Positions 17,319 through 27,002 of a stretch of DNA of 64,000 nt are shown here, piece after piece. The stretch's first letter is position 1. Each line of letters begins with the position of its first letter. The notes beneath the pieces are model-generated. The model made no database searches. It saw only the letters and a program-made list of their open reading frames with translations, and was not told the DNA's origin. A program made the position numbers and the translations under genes. The DNA lies in assembly GCA_036802945.1 (NCBI GenBank), contig DAIRVG010000002.1:1-64000 (forward strand), read 5' to 3'. Origin of the DNA: Gp6-AA40 sp036802945. GTDB taxonomy: Bacteria; Acidobacteriota; Vicinamibacteria; Vicinamibacterales; UBA2999.

Positions 17319-17327
17319 ATGGGTGAC

Positions 17328-17350
17328 GCTCCCACCTCGGACGTGGGAGC
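17328..17350 (+). terminator. Hairpin after the cupin gene
   Basis: GCTCCCAC and GTGGGAGC form a perfect 8-bp stem with a 7-base loop, ten bases after the cupin stop. Only a weak T-rich tail follows (ATTCGGTTGTT), so it may be a leaky terminator or an mRNA-end stabiliser before the DinB gene. Confidence 0.6.
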
Positions 17351-17396
17351 ATTCGGTTGTTACATGTGGACGGCGGATATCGAAAGGACAGTTTTC

Positions 17397-17930
17397 ATGA
17401 CTAGTGTTGTGTCGCGTAATCCTACGGCCGAATCAGAGCGTTCAACGACGAACCAACGCGCGCATGCCCTGGCCGATCGCCTCGAACAGGGAGCCCGGGC
17501 GCTCGCAAGCTTCGCGAGCTCACTCACGGACGTGGAGTGGCAAACCCGTGTCCCCAAGGACGGGCGCAAGATCGGCGTCATCGTGCATCACGTCGCCAGC
17601 GTCTACCCGCTGGAGATTCAGTTGGCACAGACGCTTGCCGGCGGCAAGCCAGTGTTGGGCGTGACGATGGATGCCGTCAACGAAATGAATGCCGGACACG
17701 CCACGGAGAACGACGCCGTCACGAAAGAGGCGGCGCTGGATCTGCTCCGGGTCAACAGCGCGGCAGCCGCGGCTGCAATCCGGGCTCTCAGCGACGAGGA
17801 GCTCGCTCAGGCCGCTCCCGTGTCGCTCTATTCTGATGCTCCACTCACGTGCCAGTTCGTGCTCGAGGATCACGCCGTCCGGCATAGCTATCACCACTTA
17901 GCCCGTATTCGAGGGGCGCTGAAGCGCTAG
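17397..17930 (+). CDS. DinB-like four-helix protein
   Basis: 177 residues from ATG 17397 (GAAAGGACA upstream). The DinB/YfiT fold is indicated by metal-type histidines in IVHHVASVY (about residue 63) and near the C-terminus in LEDHAVRHSYHHLARI. Members bind divalent metal and many act as thiol-dependent transferases or have no known role. The deacetylase encoded next belongs to the LmbE group, which in other bacteria makes low-molecular-weight thiols, so a thiol link is possible but only inferred. Confidence 0.8.
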   Translation: MTSVVSRNPTAESERSTTNQRAHALADRLEQGARALASFASSLTDVEWQTRVPKDGRKIGVIVHHVASVYPLEIQLAQTLAGGKPVLGVTMDAVNEMNAGHATENDAVTKEAALDLLRVNSAAAAAAIRALSDEELAQAAPVSLYSDAPLTCQFVLEDHAVRHSYHHLARIRGALKR

Positions 17931-17958
17931 GCCGTAGCGGTCAATGTGAGGGTCATCT

Positions 17959-18777
17959 TTGGTGCTCGCTTCGGAACTCCGGCTTATGTGTGTGCTCGCG
18001 CATCCCGACGACGAGTCGTTGGGAACGGGAGGGGCGCTGGCAAAGTGTGCGGCCGAGGGAGTGGCGACCTATCTGGTGACAGCGACCAGAGGCGAGCGCG
18101 GCCGGTTCGGCGACAGCAAAGAGTCGCCGGGACCGGAGATCGTCGGCAAGGCGCGTGAGGCCGAATTGTTGGCAGCTGCCGAAGAGCTGGGCCTCAGAGA
18201 AGTCAGGTTCCTCGACTATCCGGATGGCGCGCTCGACAAGGTTGACGCGGCGGAAGCGATCGAAAAAATCGTCGGACACTTTCGCCGGGTCAAACCCCAG
18301 GTCGTGATTACATTTGGCCCGGAGGGCGCGTACGGCCATCCCGACCACATCGCCATCAGCCAGCTGACCACGGCCGCGATCGTGTGCGCCGCAGATCCGT
18401 TGTTCGGTTCCCAGCCGGCGACCGACGAGCCTCACCGCGTGTCGAAGCTGTATTTCATCGCGTGGAGTCCGAAAAAATGGGCCGCGTATGAGACCGCGCT
18501 GCGCAAGCTCGTGTTCAAGGTGGATGGCGAGGAGCGGCAGGCGGTGCCGTCGCCGGACTGGGCGATTACCACCGTCATCGATACGAGCCGGGTCTGGCCG
18601 GCTGTGTGGCGGGCCGTGTCGTGTCACAAGACCCAGATGACGATTTACAGAAAACTCGAGGAGCTGTCAGAGGAGCATCAGCGCTCGCTGTGGGGCACGC
18701 AGGAGTTCTACCGCGTTTTCAGCTGCGTTAACGGTGGTCGCACGCAGGAATCGGATTTGTTCGAGGGGTTGCGATGA
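17959..18777 (+). CDS. PIG-L / LmbE family deacetylase
   Basis: 272 residues. The zinc motif is AHPDDE at residues 14-19 and the second His is in GAYGHPDHIAIS. The family removes acetyl groups from N-acetylglucosamine derivatives, including mycothiol and bacillithiol precursors. The start is probably TTG 17959 or GTG 17962, since the conserved strand begins within ten residues. The stop overlaps the ATG of the decarboxylase gene (ATGA), a tight coupling that suggests the two enzymes work on one pathway. The substrate is not evident. Confidence 0.88.
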   Translation: MVLASELRLMCVLAHPDDESLGTGGALAKCAAEGVATYLVTATRGERGRFGDSKESPGPEIVGKAREAELLAAAEELGLREVRFLDYPDGALDKVDAAEAIEKIVGHFRRVKPQVVITFGPEGAYGHPDHIAISQLTTAAIVCAADPLFGSQPATDEPHRVSKLYFIAWSPKKWAAYETALRKLVFKVDGEERQAVPSPDWAITTVIDTSRVWPAVWRAVSCHKTQMTIYRKLEELSEEHQRSLWGTQEFYRVFSCVNGGRTQESDLFEGLR

Positions 18778-20225
18778 ACATTGCGCCGGAGCTCGAAGCG
18801 CTTAGACAACGGAGAGCGCCACTTGAAATGCAGCCTGGCGAGTTCCGGGAGATCGGACATCGCCTTGTCGATCAACTCGCCGATCGACTGTCGAAGCTGC
18901 CGGACCGGCCGTTGACGCCTGACGAATCGCCCGAGGACGTACGGAGGGCGCTTGGGGCAGAGCAGACACTTCCGCCTGTCGGCACCGACGCCGGACGGTT
19001 GGTGAGCGAAGCGACCGAACTGCTGTTCGACCACTCGCTATTCAACGGGCACCCGCGCTTTTTCGGCTACATCACCTCGAGCCCCGCGCCGATCGGGATG
19101 TTCGGCGATTTCCTGGCGGCCGCTCTCAATCAGAATGTGGGGTCGTGGCGGCTGGCGCCCCTCGCTACCGAGATCGAAGGGCAGGCGGTGCGGTGGATTG
19201 CCGAGCTGATCGGGTTTCCCACCAGCTGCGGCGGGCTGCTGGTCAGCGGCGGCAACATGGCGAACTTCGTCTGTTTCCTCGCCGCTCGCGCGGCCAAGGC
19301 CCCGTGGGATGTGCGAAAGGAGGGGCTGTCCCACGAAGGGCGGCAATTGGTGGTCTACGCGTCCACGGAAACCCACACGTGGATCCAGAAAGCCGCTGAT
19401 CTGTTCGGGCTCGGCACCGACTCGATCCGCTGGATTGGCACCGACGATGAGCAGCGGATGGACTCATCCGCGCTGCGCCGCCAGGTCGAGCAGGATCTCC
19501 GCCTCGGCCATCAACCGTTTCTCGTCGTCGGTACCGCGGGCTCGGTGAGCACAGGCGTCATCGATTCGCTGCCCGACATCGCCGCCATCTGCCGTGACCA
19601 TGAGTTGTGGTTTCACGTGGACGGCGCCTACGGTGCGCTGGCGGCGCAGGCGCCCGGATCGCCGGCGAGCCTGCGCGCGTTGAGCGACGCCGACTCGGTC
19701 GCGGTGGATCCCCATAAGTGGCTCTACGCGCCACTGGAAGCCGGCTGCGTGCTCGTGCGTGATGCCGAAAAGCTGCGCAATGCCTTCTCGTATCGGCCGG
19801 CCTATTACCACTTCGACGATCAAGTCGTGAACTACTTCGATTACGGCCCTCAGAATTCGCGGGGCTTCCGGGCGCTGAAAGTCTGGCTGGCGCTCCGTCA
19901 GGTGGGACGCGCCGGGTATCTGAAAATGATCGGGGACGACATATTGCTCGCGAGGCATCTCCATCAGCTCCTGGCACACCATCCGGAGTTCGAGGCGACG
20001 ACCCAGAGCCTCAGCATCACGACGTTTCGATATGTGCCGCCGGACCTGAGGTCACAACTCGGATCTGTGGAGGTCGAGAACTATCTCAACGAGTTGAACC
20101 AGAACCTGCTGACGGCGGTGGAGAAAAGCGGCGAAGCATTTCTGTCCAACGCGCTCGTCGGCGGCAAATTTGTGTTGAGGGCCTGCATCGTGAACTTCCA
20201 CACATCTCTGGGAGACATCGAAGCG
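18774..20225 (+). CDS. PLP-dependent group II decarboxylase, 3' end in gap
   Basis: 484 codons are seen before the N gap; the C-terminus is missing. It belongs to the aromatic-L-amino-acid/glutamate decarboxylase group. The PLP lysine is in VDPHKWLY (Lys315), and HVDGAYG holds the cofactor-binding Asp near residue 283. The N-terminal FFGYITSSPAP and NQNVGSW stretches are typical of aromatic amino acid decarboxylases. It overlaps the PIG-L gene by four bases and converges with the DUF4440 lipoprotein gene across the gap. In-frame sequence after the gap is antisense to that gene and is not part of this protein. Confidence 0.9.
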
Positions 20226-20325
20226 NNNNNNNNNNNNNNNNNNNNNNNNNNNNNNNNNNNNNNNNNNNNNNNNNNNNNNNNNNNNNNNNNNNNNNNNNNN
20301 NNNNNNNNNNNNNNNNNNNNNNNNN
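20226..20325. other. Assembly gap (100 N)
   Basis: Exactly 100 N. It hides the 3' ends of two convergent genes, the decarboxylase and the DUF4440 lipoprotein. Confidence 0.99.
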
Positions 20326-20768
20326 TCGGCCGACGAGTGATCGTGCACGATGCGCCAACCCTCGGAGAGCTTTCGAAAGATCACCGAGGTCATCCCGCTC
20401 AACTCTTTTCCATCGGGCATCTTGAGGCGCCACCGCCCACGCGCCATCGCGGCTTCCGTGCCTAGCGTGAGGATGTCCAGCTCAGGGAAGTCGAGTGTTC
20501 CCATCTGCCTCCCTTCGGCTTGATAGCGCGTGCGATACCGGTCGAGCGTCGCCTGCCAGCCGCGCGTCTCCGTGCCGTTGGAGAAGAAGACAAGATCCGG
20601 CGATTTCCAGTACCCGGCCATATAGCCATCGAGATCGCCACGGTTCCAGGCGTCGATCTGGGCCGCCAACACGGCACCCACCTCCTTGACTGCATCTGGC
20701 TCGGGACCTGGCGTCGCCGCGCACGCTGCGCTCAAGACCAGAAGGAGTGTGGCTCGCCCTGCTCTCAC
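20326..20768 (-). CDS. DUF4440 / SnoaL-like lipoprotein, 3' end in gap
   Basis: 147 codons visible from GTG 20768, which follows GAGGAGGGTGAC. The lipobox is VLSAAC, so it is exported and lipid-anchored. The body is a SnoaL-like (NTF2 fold) domain: AQIDAWNRGDLDGYMAGYW at the start, then FFSNGTETRGW, and GWRIVHDHSS at the end of the visible part. Only the last few residues should be missing. Such domains bind small ligands, and the role here is unknown. It diverges from the TonB receptor promoter at 20927. Confidence 0.85.
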
Positions 20769-20926
20769 GTCACCCTCCTCGCTTTGCCTCTGCTGGCGGT
20801 CGTCGGCCGAACGAAGAGTCGGCCGAAATCGATAGTCCAATACGCGCGAGGCGGCCGCAGTGTAGCGCCGCGGCTGACACGGATTCAATTTGCCTGCAAC
20901 GTGAGCGTCGACCCTCGCTTCTGGCA

Positions 20927-20955
20927 TTGACAGGCCTTCCTTCCAATCCTAGAAT
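20927..20955 (+). promoter_or_regulatory. Near-consensus sigma70 promoter, copy 2, of the TonB receptor
   Basis: TTGACA (20927-20932), 17 bases, TAGAAT (20950-20955). Boxes and spacing are identical to copy 1 at 5889. The leader to the receptor ATG is about 115 bases. Confidence 0.8.
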
Positions 20956-21169
20956 CGCGGCCTACACCACTAGAGTAGTGCTAGTGCTTTCCTGTTTTCG
21001 TCGCCGACCCCGCCAGCCGAAATGGTGGTTGGCGGAGCCGATCGTTGGCCGCACTCGTATTTGAGGGGAGGTCACAATGAGATCGGGCCTGCTGGTACGG
21101 TTGCTCCTTGCTTCAACGATCCTGATCCTGCCGATGACCGCGCACGCCCAGGAAGCGGCGGTGAGCGGC
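20927..21169 (+). repeat. Duplicated promoter, leader and signal-peptide block, copy 2
   Basis: This is the intact copy of the block at 5889-6117, joined here to its full receptor gene. Strongest conservation is in the leader hairpin (CGCCAGCC 21011-21018 with GGTTGGCG 21027-21034), the GCCGATCG and GGCCGCACTCGTA stretches after it, and the first ~30 codons. The hairpin loop differs between copies while the stem is kept. Confidence 0.85.
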
Positions 21170-23962
21170 ACCATCACGGATTCATCGGGAGGCGTGCTCC
21201 CGGGGGTCGCGGTCCGGGCGGTCCACGAGGCCACCGGAAATGCCTTTGAAACGGTGACGGACGAGCGGGGGGCCTACCGACTTGCCGTGCGCGTCGGCAC
21301 GGTCCGGATCTCGGCCGAACTTCAGGGCTTCAACTCCATGGCGCGCGCCGTCGAGTTGCTGGTGGGACAGACCGGCGTCCTCAACCTGCAGATGTCGCCC
21401 GCGGGCGTTGCAGAGACGCTGACGGTGAGCGGCGAAGCGCCGCTGATCGAGACGACGACGTCGACGCTCGGTGGCAACATCGATCCGCGCCAGGTGGCGG
21501 AGCTGCCCGTGAACGGACGCAACTGGATCAACCTCGCGCTGCTGGCGCCCGGGAGCCGGACGGCGCCGGTCGCCGGTTCGAGAGAAGACTCCGAGAAGCC
21601 GCTGCCGGACAGGAACAACAACGAGACGCGGGAGTTCCATTTCCACGTCGACGGCCAGCAGGTGACGTCGGAGTTCGGGACCGGCGGACAGCCGCGGTAC
21701 AGCCAGGATGCGATTGCCGAATTCCAGTTCATCTCGAACCGGTTCGACGCGACGCAAGGCCGATCGACGGGCGTGCAGGTCAACGTGGTCACCAAGTCGG
21801 GGACGAACCAGCTCTCCGGGTTGTTCCGAGGCAACTTTCGCGACAGCATGTTCAACTCGCCGAATCGCGCTATCGGCCAAGTGGAACCGATCAACAACCA
21901 GCAGTACAGCACGGCCGTCGGCGGCCCCGTGCTGCGGGACAAGCTGCACTTCTTCGTCAACTATGAATACGAGCGCGAGCCGAGGGTCAGCATCTGGCGA
22001 ACGCCGTACCCGTTCTTCAACGTCTCGCTCGAGGGGACGAACAACCGGAAGATCGGCGGCGGCCGCCTGGACTATCAACTCTCGTCCCGAATGCGCGTGA
22101 TGGGCAAGGTCGGTCGGGGCCGGCTGTGGGAGCCGTTCGGTCTGCCCTCCGCCACCAATCACCCGGCGTCCACGAATACGACCCAGGAATACAACGACGA
22201 GATCCTCGGGCAGTTCACGCACGTGCTGAGCAATCGGGCGGTGAACGAGATCAAAGGCGGGAAGACGGCGTTCGGGCTCTACAACGAGAATCTCACCCAG
22301 TGGTCGAACCACTGGCAGCGGGCGAACGGCATCACGGCCGGGTCGCCACGCATCACGTTTACGGGCTTCCTGATCACCGGCAACCAGAACCATCCACGTT
22401 CCCTTGACCAGGACGTGTACAGCGTGCGCGACGATTTGACCTATTCGTTCAACGTGAAAGGGCGTCACGACACGCGAGCGGGCGGCGAGTACCTGTTCAA
22501 GGACGTCATCGCGATTAATCGCCGGCAGAACATGGGTCTCATCGACGCGCGGGGCGGCCCGCTGCCGTCGGCGGCCGAGCTCCAGGCGTGGTTTCCCGAC
22601 GCGTTCAATGTCGACACCTGGAACCTGGCGGCGATCTCCCCGCTCGTGCGCAGCTACACGATCGGTGTCGGAGACTTCCCTGTCGATCAAGGTTCGCAAC
22701 GGTTCGCCCTCTGGGCGCAGGATGACTGGCAGATCTTCGATCGCCTGACGCTGAATCTCGGCGTGCGCTACGACGTCGGGATCGGCATCTTTGCCAACGA
22801 CATCAGCTTCCCGCCGTTCCAGGAAGCCGGGCGTCCGGACGACTGGAACAATGTGCAGCCACGGCTCGGGTTTGCGTACCGGCTGAACGATCGAACGGTC
22901 ATCCGTGGCGGGTCGGGGATCTACTACGGGGACGCGTTCGCCGATGCCGGGTCGGCGATTGGCAATAACCAGATCACCACGATTCGGTACGAGAACGACG
23001 GCCGGGCCGATTTCGCCGCGAATCCGACCAACGGCCGGCCGTTGCCGACCTATGCGGAAGCGAACCCCCTGTATTGCTACAACAACAACAATGCGCGCGG
23101 GTGTCTTATCCGTGATGTCCGGGAATTTACGGCACTGCCTCAGTACATCGAACTTCCGCGCACGTGGCAGAGCTCGATCGGCTTCCAGCGGCAGTTCGGC
23201 GCCACGATGGCGGTCGAAGCCGATTACGTCTACAGCCAGGGCCGGTTCGAGAAGGACGTGCTCGACAACATGAATCTGCTCTTCGATCCGGCGACCGGAG
23301 CCAACCTGGACTTCAGGATCAGGAGCAACCGCCCCTACCCTGACTGGGGTGCCATCTCGATGAACACGCACACAGCCCGCTCGGCCTACCACGGGCTGAT
23401 CACCGGCTTCACCAAGCGGTTCAGCAATCGCTGGCAGGCGTCGGCCACCTATACGCTGTCGGGCCTCTGGACCGCCGACTCGAGGCCGTTCAGCGGGCTC
23501 TTCATGGTTCCCTTTCCCACCGCTCCCGATCTGGGCGGGGAATGGGGGCTGTCGGAGGACGATCAACGGCACCGGGCGGTATTCAGCGGCATCTGGCAGG
23601 TGGGGCGCGGTTTCCAGGTGAGCGGCTTCCATTACCTGGGCACCGGCATCCGGTCATCGTCCAACTATGGCGGCGACGTGCGCAACACCGGTTCGACCTT
23701 CAGCGGCCGCCTGCGCCCGAACGGGACGATCGTGCCCCGCAATTCGATCATTTCCCCGCCGCAGAATTCAACGAGCCTGCGGGTGCAGCAGCGGATCCCA
23801 CTCCGCGGCCGGATGTCGATCGATGCCATCGCGGAAGTCTTCAACATCTTCGACCGGCCGAACTGGACCATCGGCACTGAGGAAAGCACGCCGTCGCAGT
23901 ACCTGCGGCATATCAATGCCCAGTACCGCACGGCGCAGGTGGGCTTCCGGCTGACGTTCTAA
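21077..23962 (+). CDS. Oar-like TonB-dependent receptor with carboxypeptidase-regulatory domain (1)
   Basis: 961 residues. The signal peptide ends at HAQ (about residue 25). An Ig-like carboxypeptidase-regulatory domain follows (about 28-110, SGTITDSSGGVLPGVAV), then a plug with GEAPLIETTTSTLGGNID and ELPVNGRNW, and a large outer-membrane beta barrel to the C-terminal ...GFRLTF with terminal Phe, as expected for barrel assembly. Such receptors import or bind large substrates using TonB energy; in Acidobacteriota they are very numerous and mostly uncharacterised. It is driven by the promoter at 20927 and converges on the second receptor gene, with a long palindrome between them. Confidence 0.92.
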   Translation: MRSGLLVRLLLASTILILPMTAHAQEAAVSGTITDSSGGVLPGVAVRAVHEATGNAFETVTDERGAYRLAVRVGTVRISAELQGFNSMARAVELLVGQTGVLNLQMSPAGVAETLTVSGEAPLIETTTSTLGGNIDPRQVAELPVNGRNWINLALLAPGSRTAPVAGSREDSEKPLPDRNNNETREFHFHVDGQQVTSEFGTGGQPRYSQDAIAEFQFISNRFDATQGRSTGVQVNVVTKSGTNQLSGLFRGNFRDSMFNSPNRAIGQVEPINNQQYSTAVGGPVLRDKLHFFVNYEYEREPRVSIWRTPYPFFNVSLEGTNNRKIGGGRLDYQLSSRMRVMGKVGRGRLWEPFGLPSATNHPASTNTTQEYNDEILGQFTHVLSNRAVNEIKGGKTAFGLYNENLTQWSNHWQRANGITAGSPRITFTGFLITGNQNHPRSLDQDVYSVRDDLTYSFNVKGRHDTRAGGEYLFKDVIAINRRQNMGLIDARGGPLPSAAELQAWFPDAFNVDTWNLAAISPLVRSYTIGVGDFPVDQGSQRFALWAQDDWQIFDRLTLNLGVRYDVGIGIFANDISFPPFQEAGRPDDWNNVQPRLGFAYRLNDRTVIRGGSGIYYGDAFADAGSAIGNNQITTIRYENDGRADFAANPTNGRPLPTYAEANPLYCYNNNNARGCLIRDVREFTALPQYIELPRTWQSSIGFQRQFGATMAVEADYVYSQGRFEKDVLDNMNLLFDPATGANLDFRIRSNRPYPDWGAISMNTHTARSAYHGLITGFTKRFSNRWQASATYTLSGLWTADSRPFSGLFMVPFPTAPDLGGEWGLSEDDQRHRAVFSGIWQVGRGFQVSGFHYLGTGIRSSSNYGGDVRNTGSTFSGRLRPNGTIVPRNSIISPPQNSTSLRVQQRIPLRGRMSIDAIAEVFNIFDRPNWTIGTEESTPSQYLRHINAQYRTAQVGFRLTF

Positions 23963-23978
23963 GGCGCTTTTCACATCG

Positions 23979-24052
23979 ACGGGCCACGGAGGCACGGAGT
24001 CACGGAGCGACATGAAATTCCTCCGTGGCTTCGTGTCTCCGTGGCGACGTGG
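23979..24052. repeat. Long palindromic CTCCGTG-type repeat, copy C, between convergent genes
   Basis: CCACGGAGGCACGGAGTCACGG and its near-complement in CCTCCGTGGCTTCGTGTCTC pair around a ~12-base loop. The sequence lies 17 bases from each receptor stop codon and could terminate both. Its minus strand contains the same CTCCGTGCCTCCGTGGCCC core as copies A and D. Confidence 0.8.
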
Positions 24053-24068
24053 AAATGAAAACAGCTAT

Positions 24069-27002
24069 TTAGAAAGAGAGACGGAAGCCGAGCTGCGCCG
24101 CGCGGGCCCCATACGCGACGTTCGAGTTGTACGTCGGCAGTCCATACGCGGTGCTGTCGACGTTGGTCGTATACGACCCGTAGTTCGCATGGTTGAAGAG
24201 GTTGAATACCTCGAGCATGCCGTCGATGGATCGCTGGCCACCCAGCGAGAATCGCTTCTCGAAACGTGTATCCACGCGATGGATGGGATCCCCGACGAAG
24301 CTGTTGCGGGGAATGAAGGTGCCATCGTCACGCCTGCGACTCGCGCCGCCAGTCCCGGTATCACGCGCCGTGCAGGAGCAGGTGACGGCTGTGCGCTGAC
24401 CCGAGCCGTAGAAGTAGAGCCCGCTTACCTGGAACCCGGCACCTACGTCCCAGATCCCGTTGACCACGGCCCGGTGGCGCTGGTCTGTTGTTGCGAGGGT
24501 GTACTCCCCTCCGACGTCCTGCCGGAGTTTGAATGCGATCGGTACACAGCTGATGCTTTCGTCGGCGCCTCTCATTGTCTGACACGGATCGCCGGTCGAG
24601 TCCTTAAGCTGGCCAAACGTGTAGTTCGCCGCCAGCTGCCACCGGTGGCTGAATCGCTTGGTGAGCGACGTCTCGAGCGCACGATAGTTGGACCATCCCT
24701 GCATGTACTCGCCGTTCACGAAGCCCCAGTACGGAAAAGGTCGCGCCGCGATGTTGCTGAACGGGATGCTGTCGCCGGTGGCCGGGTCGTACGTGAGATT
24801 CTGGTTGAACACGGCTTCTTCCGCGCGCCCGCCAGTGTAGACAACATTCGCCTCCACGGCGAGATCGGTGAAGAGTTGCCGCTGCACACCAACCGACGCC
24901 TGGTGGCTGAAGGAAATCTGATGATGATCGCCCACCACCGGGATCTCCGAGCTGATCTCGCGGCGAAGACAGTTGGTGGCAAGTGCGTTCGCCGGCGTGC
25001 ACACCATCGCCTGTGCCTGAGCGAAGCTCGGAATAGGACCGTTGAACGGGTTGACGGCAAAGTCCGCGCGGCCGTCGTACAGGACCTCCGGGTAGATATG
25101 CTGCCGGTTGAGCGTCGGCTGATGCGCGCCGTCGTTCTCGAGCTGCGTATAGTACTTGCCGTATCCGCCGCGAATGGATGTCCGGTCGTCCAGCTTGACG
25201 TTCACGCCGAGGCGCGGAGCAAAGTTATTGAGATCGTGGGGCCGCTTCCCGTCCATCCAGGGCAACAGCTCGATTCGCTCACCTTCCACACCGATGTCAG
25301 CGTCGTACCGCAGCCCGATGTTCAACATCACGCGCGGCGTGATCGCCCAGTCGTCCTGGACCCACCCGGTGTACAGGTCCCGCCCCGTAAAGAGCTCGTC
25401 GTTGCCGACGGCCTGGCGGTAGCGGATCGAACTCGGAGACAGTGGCGCGACGTTCCATGTCGACGCGTCGTCCCACACCGGGAACATTGCCGCGAGCACG
25501 TCCGCTGACGGCGCCGCCAGCCGGGTAGCATCCAAGTTGCCGTTGCAGGTGCTGCACCACCAGTGATGGAACATGTGTTTCAGATACTCACCGCCTATTC
25601 GCAGGTCGTGACGTCCACCTGCCTCATACGAGATGGTGAAATCGTCGCGCATCGACCAGGTATCCTGCTCGAGCATCTGTGGAGCGGCCGTTCCAGCTCC
25701 GACGGTGTAGCCCCTCATCTGATACCTGGTCGTGCCATTTGAGTAAAAGGCGTCAGGTGGACCTGCGATCCTGGAGATGGGCAGCGGGCCTCCTTTCCAG
25801 GATGCGAGCGCCTTGATGTCATTCTTGTTGCCGTAGTAACCCCCCTTGATTTCGTTGACGGCTCGGTTGCTGATTACGTGAGTCAACGTCGCCCAGGTCT
25901 GTGGCGAGTAACGGTCCACACGTTGTGCCGTCGAGGGGTGAGTGGTGGCGCCGCCGCCGCTCCCAGGGATGAACTGGTGGTACTTCGTCAGACGCACGGA
26001 CAACCGGGTTTGCGGCGTGAACTGGGTGTCGAGCTTCACGCCGCCCGTGTACTGCTTCCTCGTGCCGACCAGATCCATGTCGAACATCGGGTACGGACCG
26101 TCGAAGACATAGGTTTGTGGCTCGCGCTCCCATTCGTAGTTGGCAAAGAGATGGATCCGGTCCTTCTGAATGGGCCCGCCGAATGTGCCGCTGAACTGCC
26201 GATTGGAATAGACAGGAACGCGGTTCAGCACCTTGTCTTTGGCGTTGAGCCTGTCGTCGCGGAAGTAGCCCGAGAACGAGCCTGACGGCCGGTTTGTGCC
26301 GGACTTGGTGACCGCGTTGACCACCACGCCCATCGAGCGGCCCTGAGTCGCGTCGAAGCGATTCGAGACGAATTCGAACTCGGCGATCGAATCGCGGCTG
26401 TACCGCGGCTGACCGAAGCCGCTCCCAGCGATGCTGTTGGTCACCTGCTGGCCGTCCATGTTGATCTGAAAGCCCACCTGCGCGCGGGGAATCGGCGACT
26501 CCCCTCCGGCATTGGATCGGTTTCCCGGCGCCAGCAATGTGAGGTCGAGCCAGTTCCGGCCGTTGAGCGGCAGCTCCTGCACCTGCCGCTGGTCGATGTT
26601 GCCGCTGACGGTGGACGAAACAACGTCGATGAGCGGCGCTTCGCCGATCACGGTTACAGTCTCCTGCAACGACGCGGGAGCCATCTGCAGCGTGACCGCT
26701 GCCTGCTGGCCCACCTGCAGCTGCAGCCCGGTCCTCGTCAGCGTGCCAAATCCTGCAAGTTCGGCGGTGAGACGATAGCTCCCGATTCGAACGGGCATTC
26801 GGAACGCGCCCGCTCCATCGGTGACTGCGAGGAAGGTGTTGCCGGAATCCTCGTTCGTCGCCGTAATCGTCACGCCGGGCAGCACGCCGCCCTGTGTATC
26901 GTTCACGGTGCCGCTCAACGTGGCCTCTTGCGCGCGGGCCGCGAGCGGCAACGCGAGCATGACCACGGCGGTGATCGCCAGAACCATGTGTTGTGTTTTC
27001 AC
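24069..27002 (-). CDS. Oar-like TonB-dependent receptor with carboxypeptidase-regulatory domain (2)
   Basis: 977 residues from GTG 27002, chosen because GGAGGGAC precedes it and a signal peptide (cleavage near ARAQ) follows; the frame stays open 34 codons further upstream. The order is signal peptide, regulatory Ig-like domain (SGTVNDTQGGVLPGVTI), plug (GEAPLIDVVSSTVSGNID, ELPLNGRNW), barrel ending in GFRLSF. Cysteine-containing loops such as WWCSTCNGN and a VTCSCTARD stretch are not in the first receptor and may be extracellular disulfides. It is the last gene of a minus-strand run after a lipoprotein and a large regulator, which may control it. Confidence 0.92.
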   Translation of the reverse strand: MKTQHMVLAITAVVMLALPLAARAQEATLSGTVNDTQGGVLPGVTITATNEDSGNTFLAVTDGAGAFRMPVRIGSYRLTAELAGFGTLTRTGLQLQVGQQAAVTLQMAPASLQETVTVIGEAPLIDVVSSTVSGNIDQRQVQELPLNGRNWLDLTLLAPGNRSNAGGESPIPRAQVGFQINMDGQQVTNSIAGSGFGQPRYSRDSIAEFEFVSNRFDATQGRSMGVVVNAVTKSGTNRPSGSFSGYFRDDRLNAKDKVLNRVPVYSNRQFSGTFGGPIQKDRIHLFANYEWEREPQTYVFDGPYPMFDMDLVGTRKQYTGGVKLDTQFTPQTRLSVRLTKYHQFIPGSGGGATTHPSTAQRVDRYSPQTWATLTHVISNRAVNEIKGGYYGNKNDIKALASWKGGPLPISRIAGPPDAFYSNGTTRYQMRGYTVGAGTAAPQMLEQDTWSMRDDFTISYEAGGRHDLRIGGEYLKHMFHHWWCSTCNGNLDATRLAAPSADVLAAMFPVWDDASTWNVAPLSPSSIRYRQAVGNDELFTGRDLYTGWVQDDWAITPRVMLNIGLRYDADIGVEGERIELLPWMDGKRPHDLNNFAPRLGVNVKLDDRTSIRGGYGKYYTQLENDGAHQPTLNRQHIYPEVLYDGRADFAVNPFNGPIPSFAQAQAMVCTPANALATNCLRREISSEIPVVGDHHQISFSHQASVGVQRQLFTDLAVEANVVYTGGRAEEAVFNQNLTYDPATGDSIPFSNIAARPFPYWGFVNGEYMQGWSNYRALETSLTKRFSHRWQLAANYTFGQLKDSTGDPCQTMRGADESISCVPIAFKLRQDVGGEYTLATTDQRHRAVVNGIWDVGAGFQVSGLYFYGSGQRTAVTCSCTARDTGTGGASRRRDDGTFIPRNSFVGDPIHRVDTRFEKRFSLGGQRSIDGMLEVFNLFNHANYGSYTTNVDSTAYGLPTYNSNVAYGARAAQLGFRLSF

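Noticed and set aside
20326..20465. Continuation of the decarboxylase frame after the gap
   Set aside because: This stretch encodes the DUF4440 lipoprotein on the other strand, and the residues do not fit the decarboxylase family.
21182..23632. An 816-codon open frame on the minus strand
   Set aside because: It is the antisense of TonB receptor 1, rich in Arg, Val and Asp as expected for shadows of high-GC genes, with no domain or ribosome site.
24012..25508. A 498-codon open frame on the plus strand
   Set aside because: It is antisense to TonB receptor 2 and begins in the palindromic repeat.
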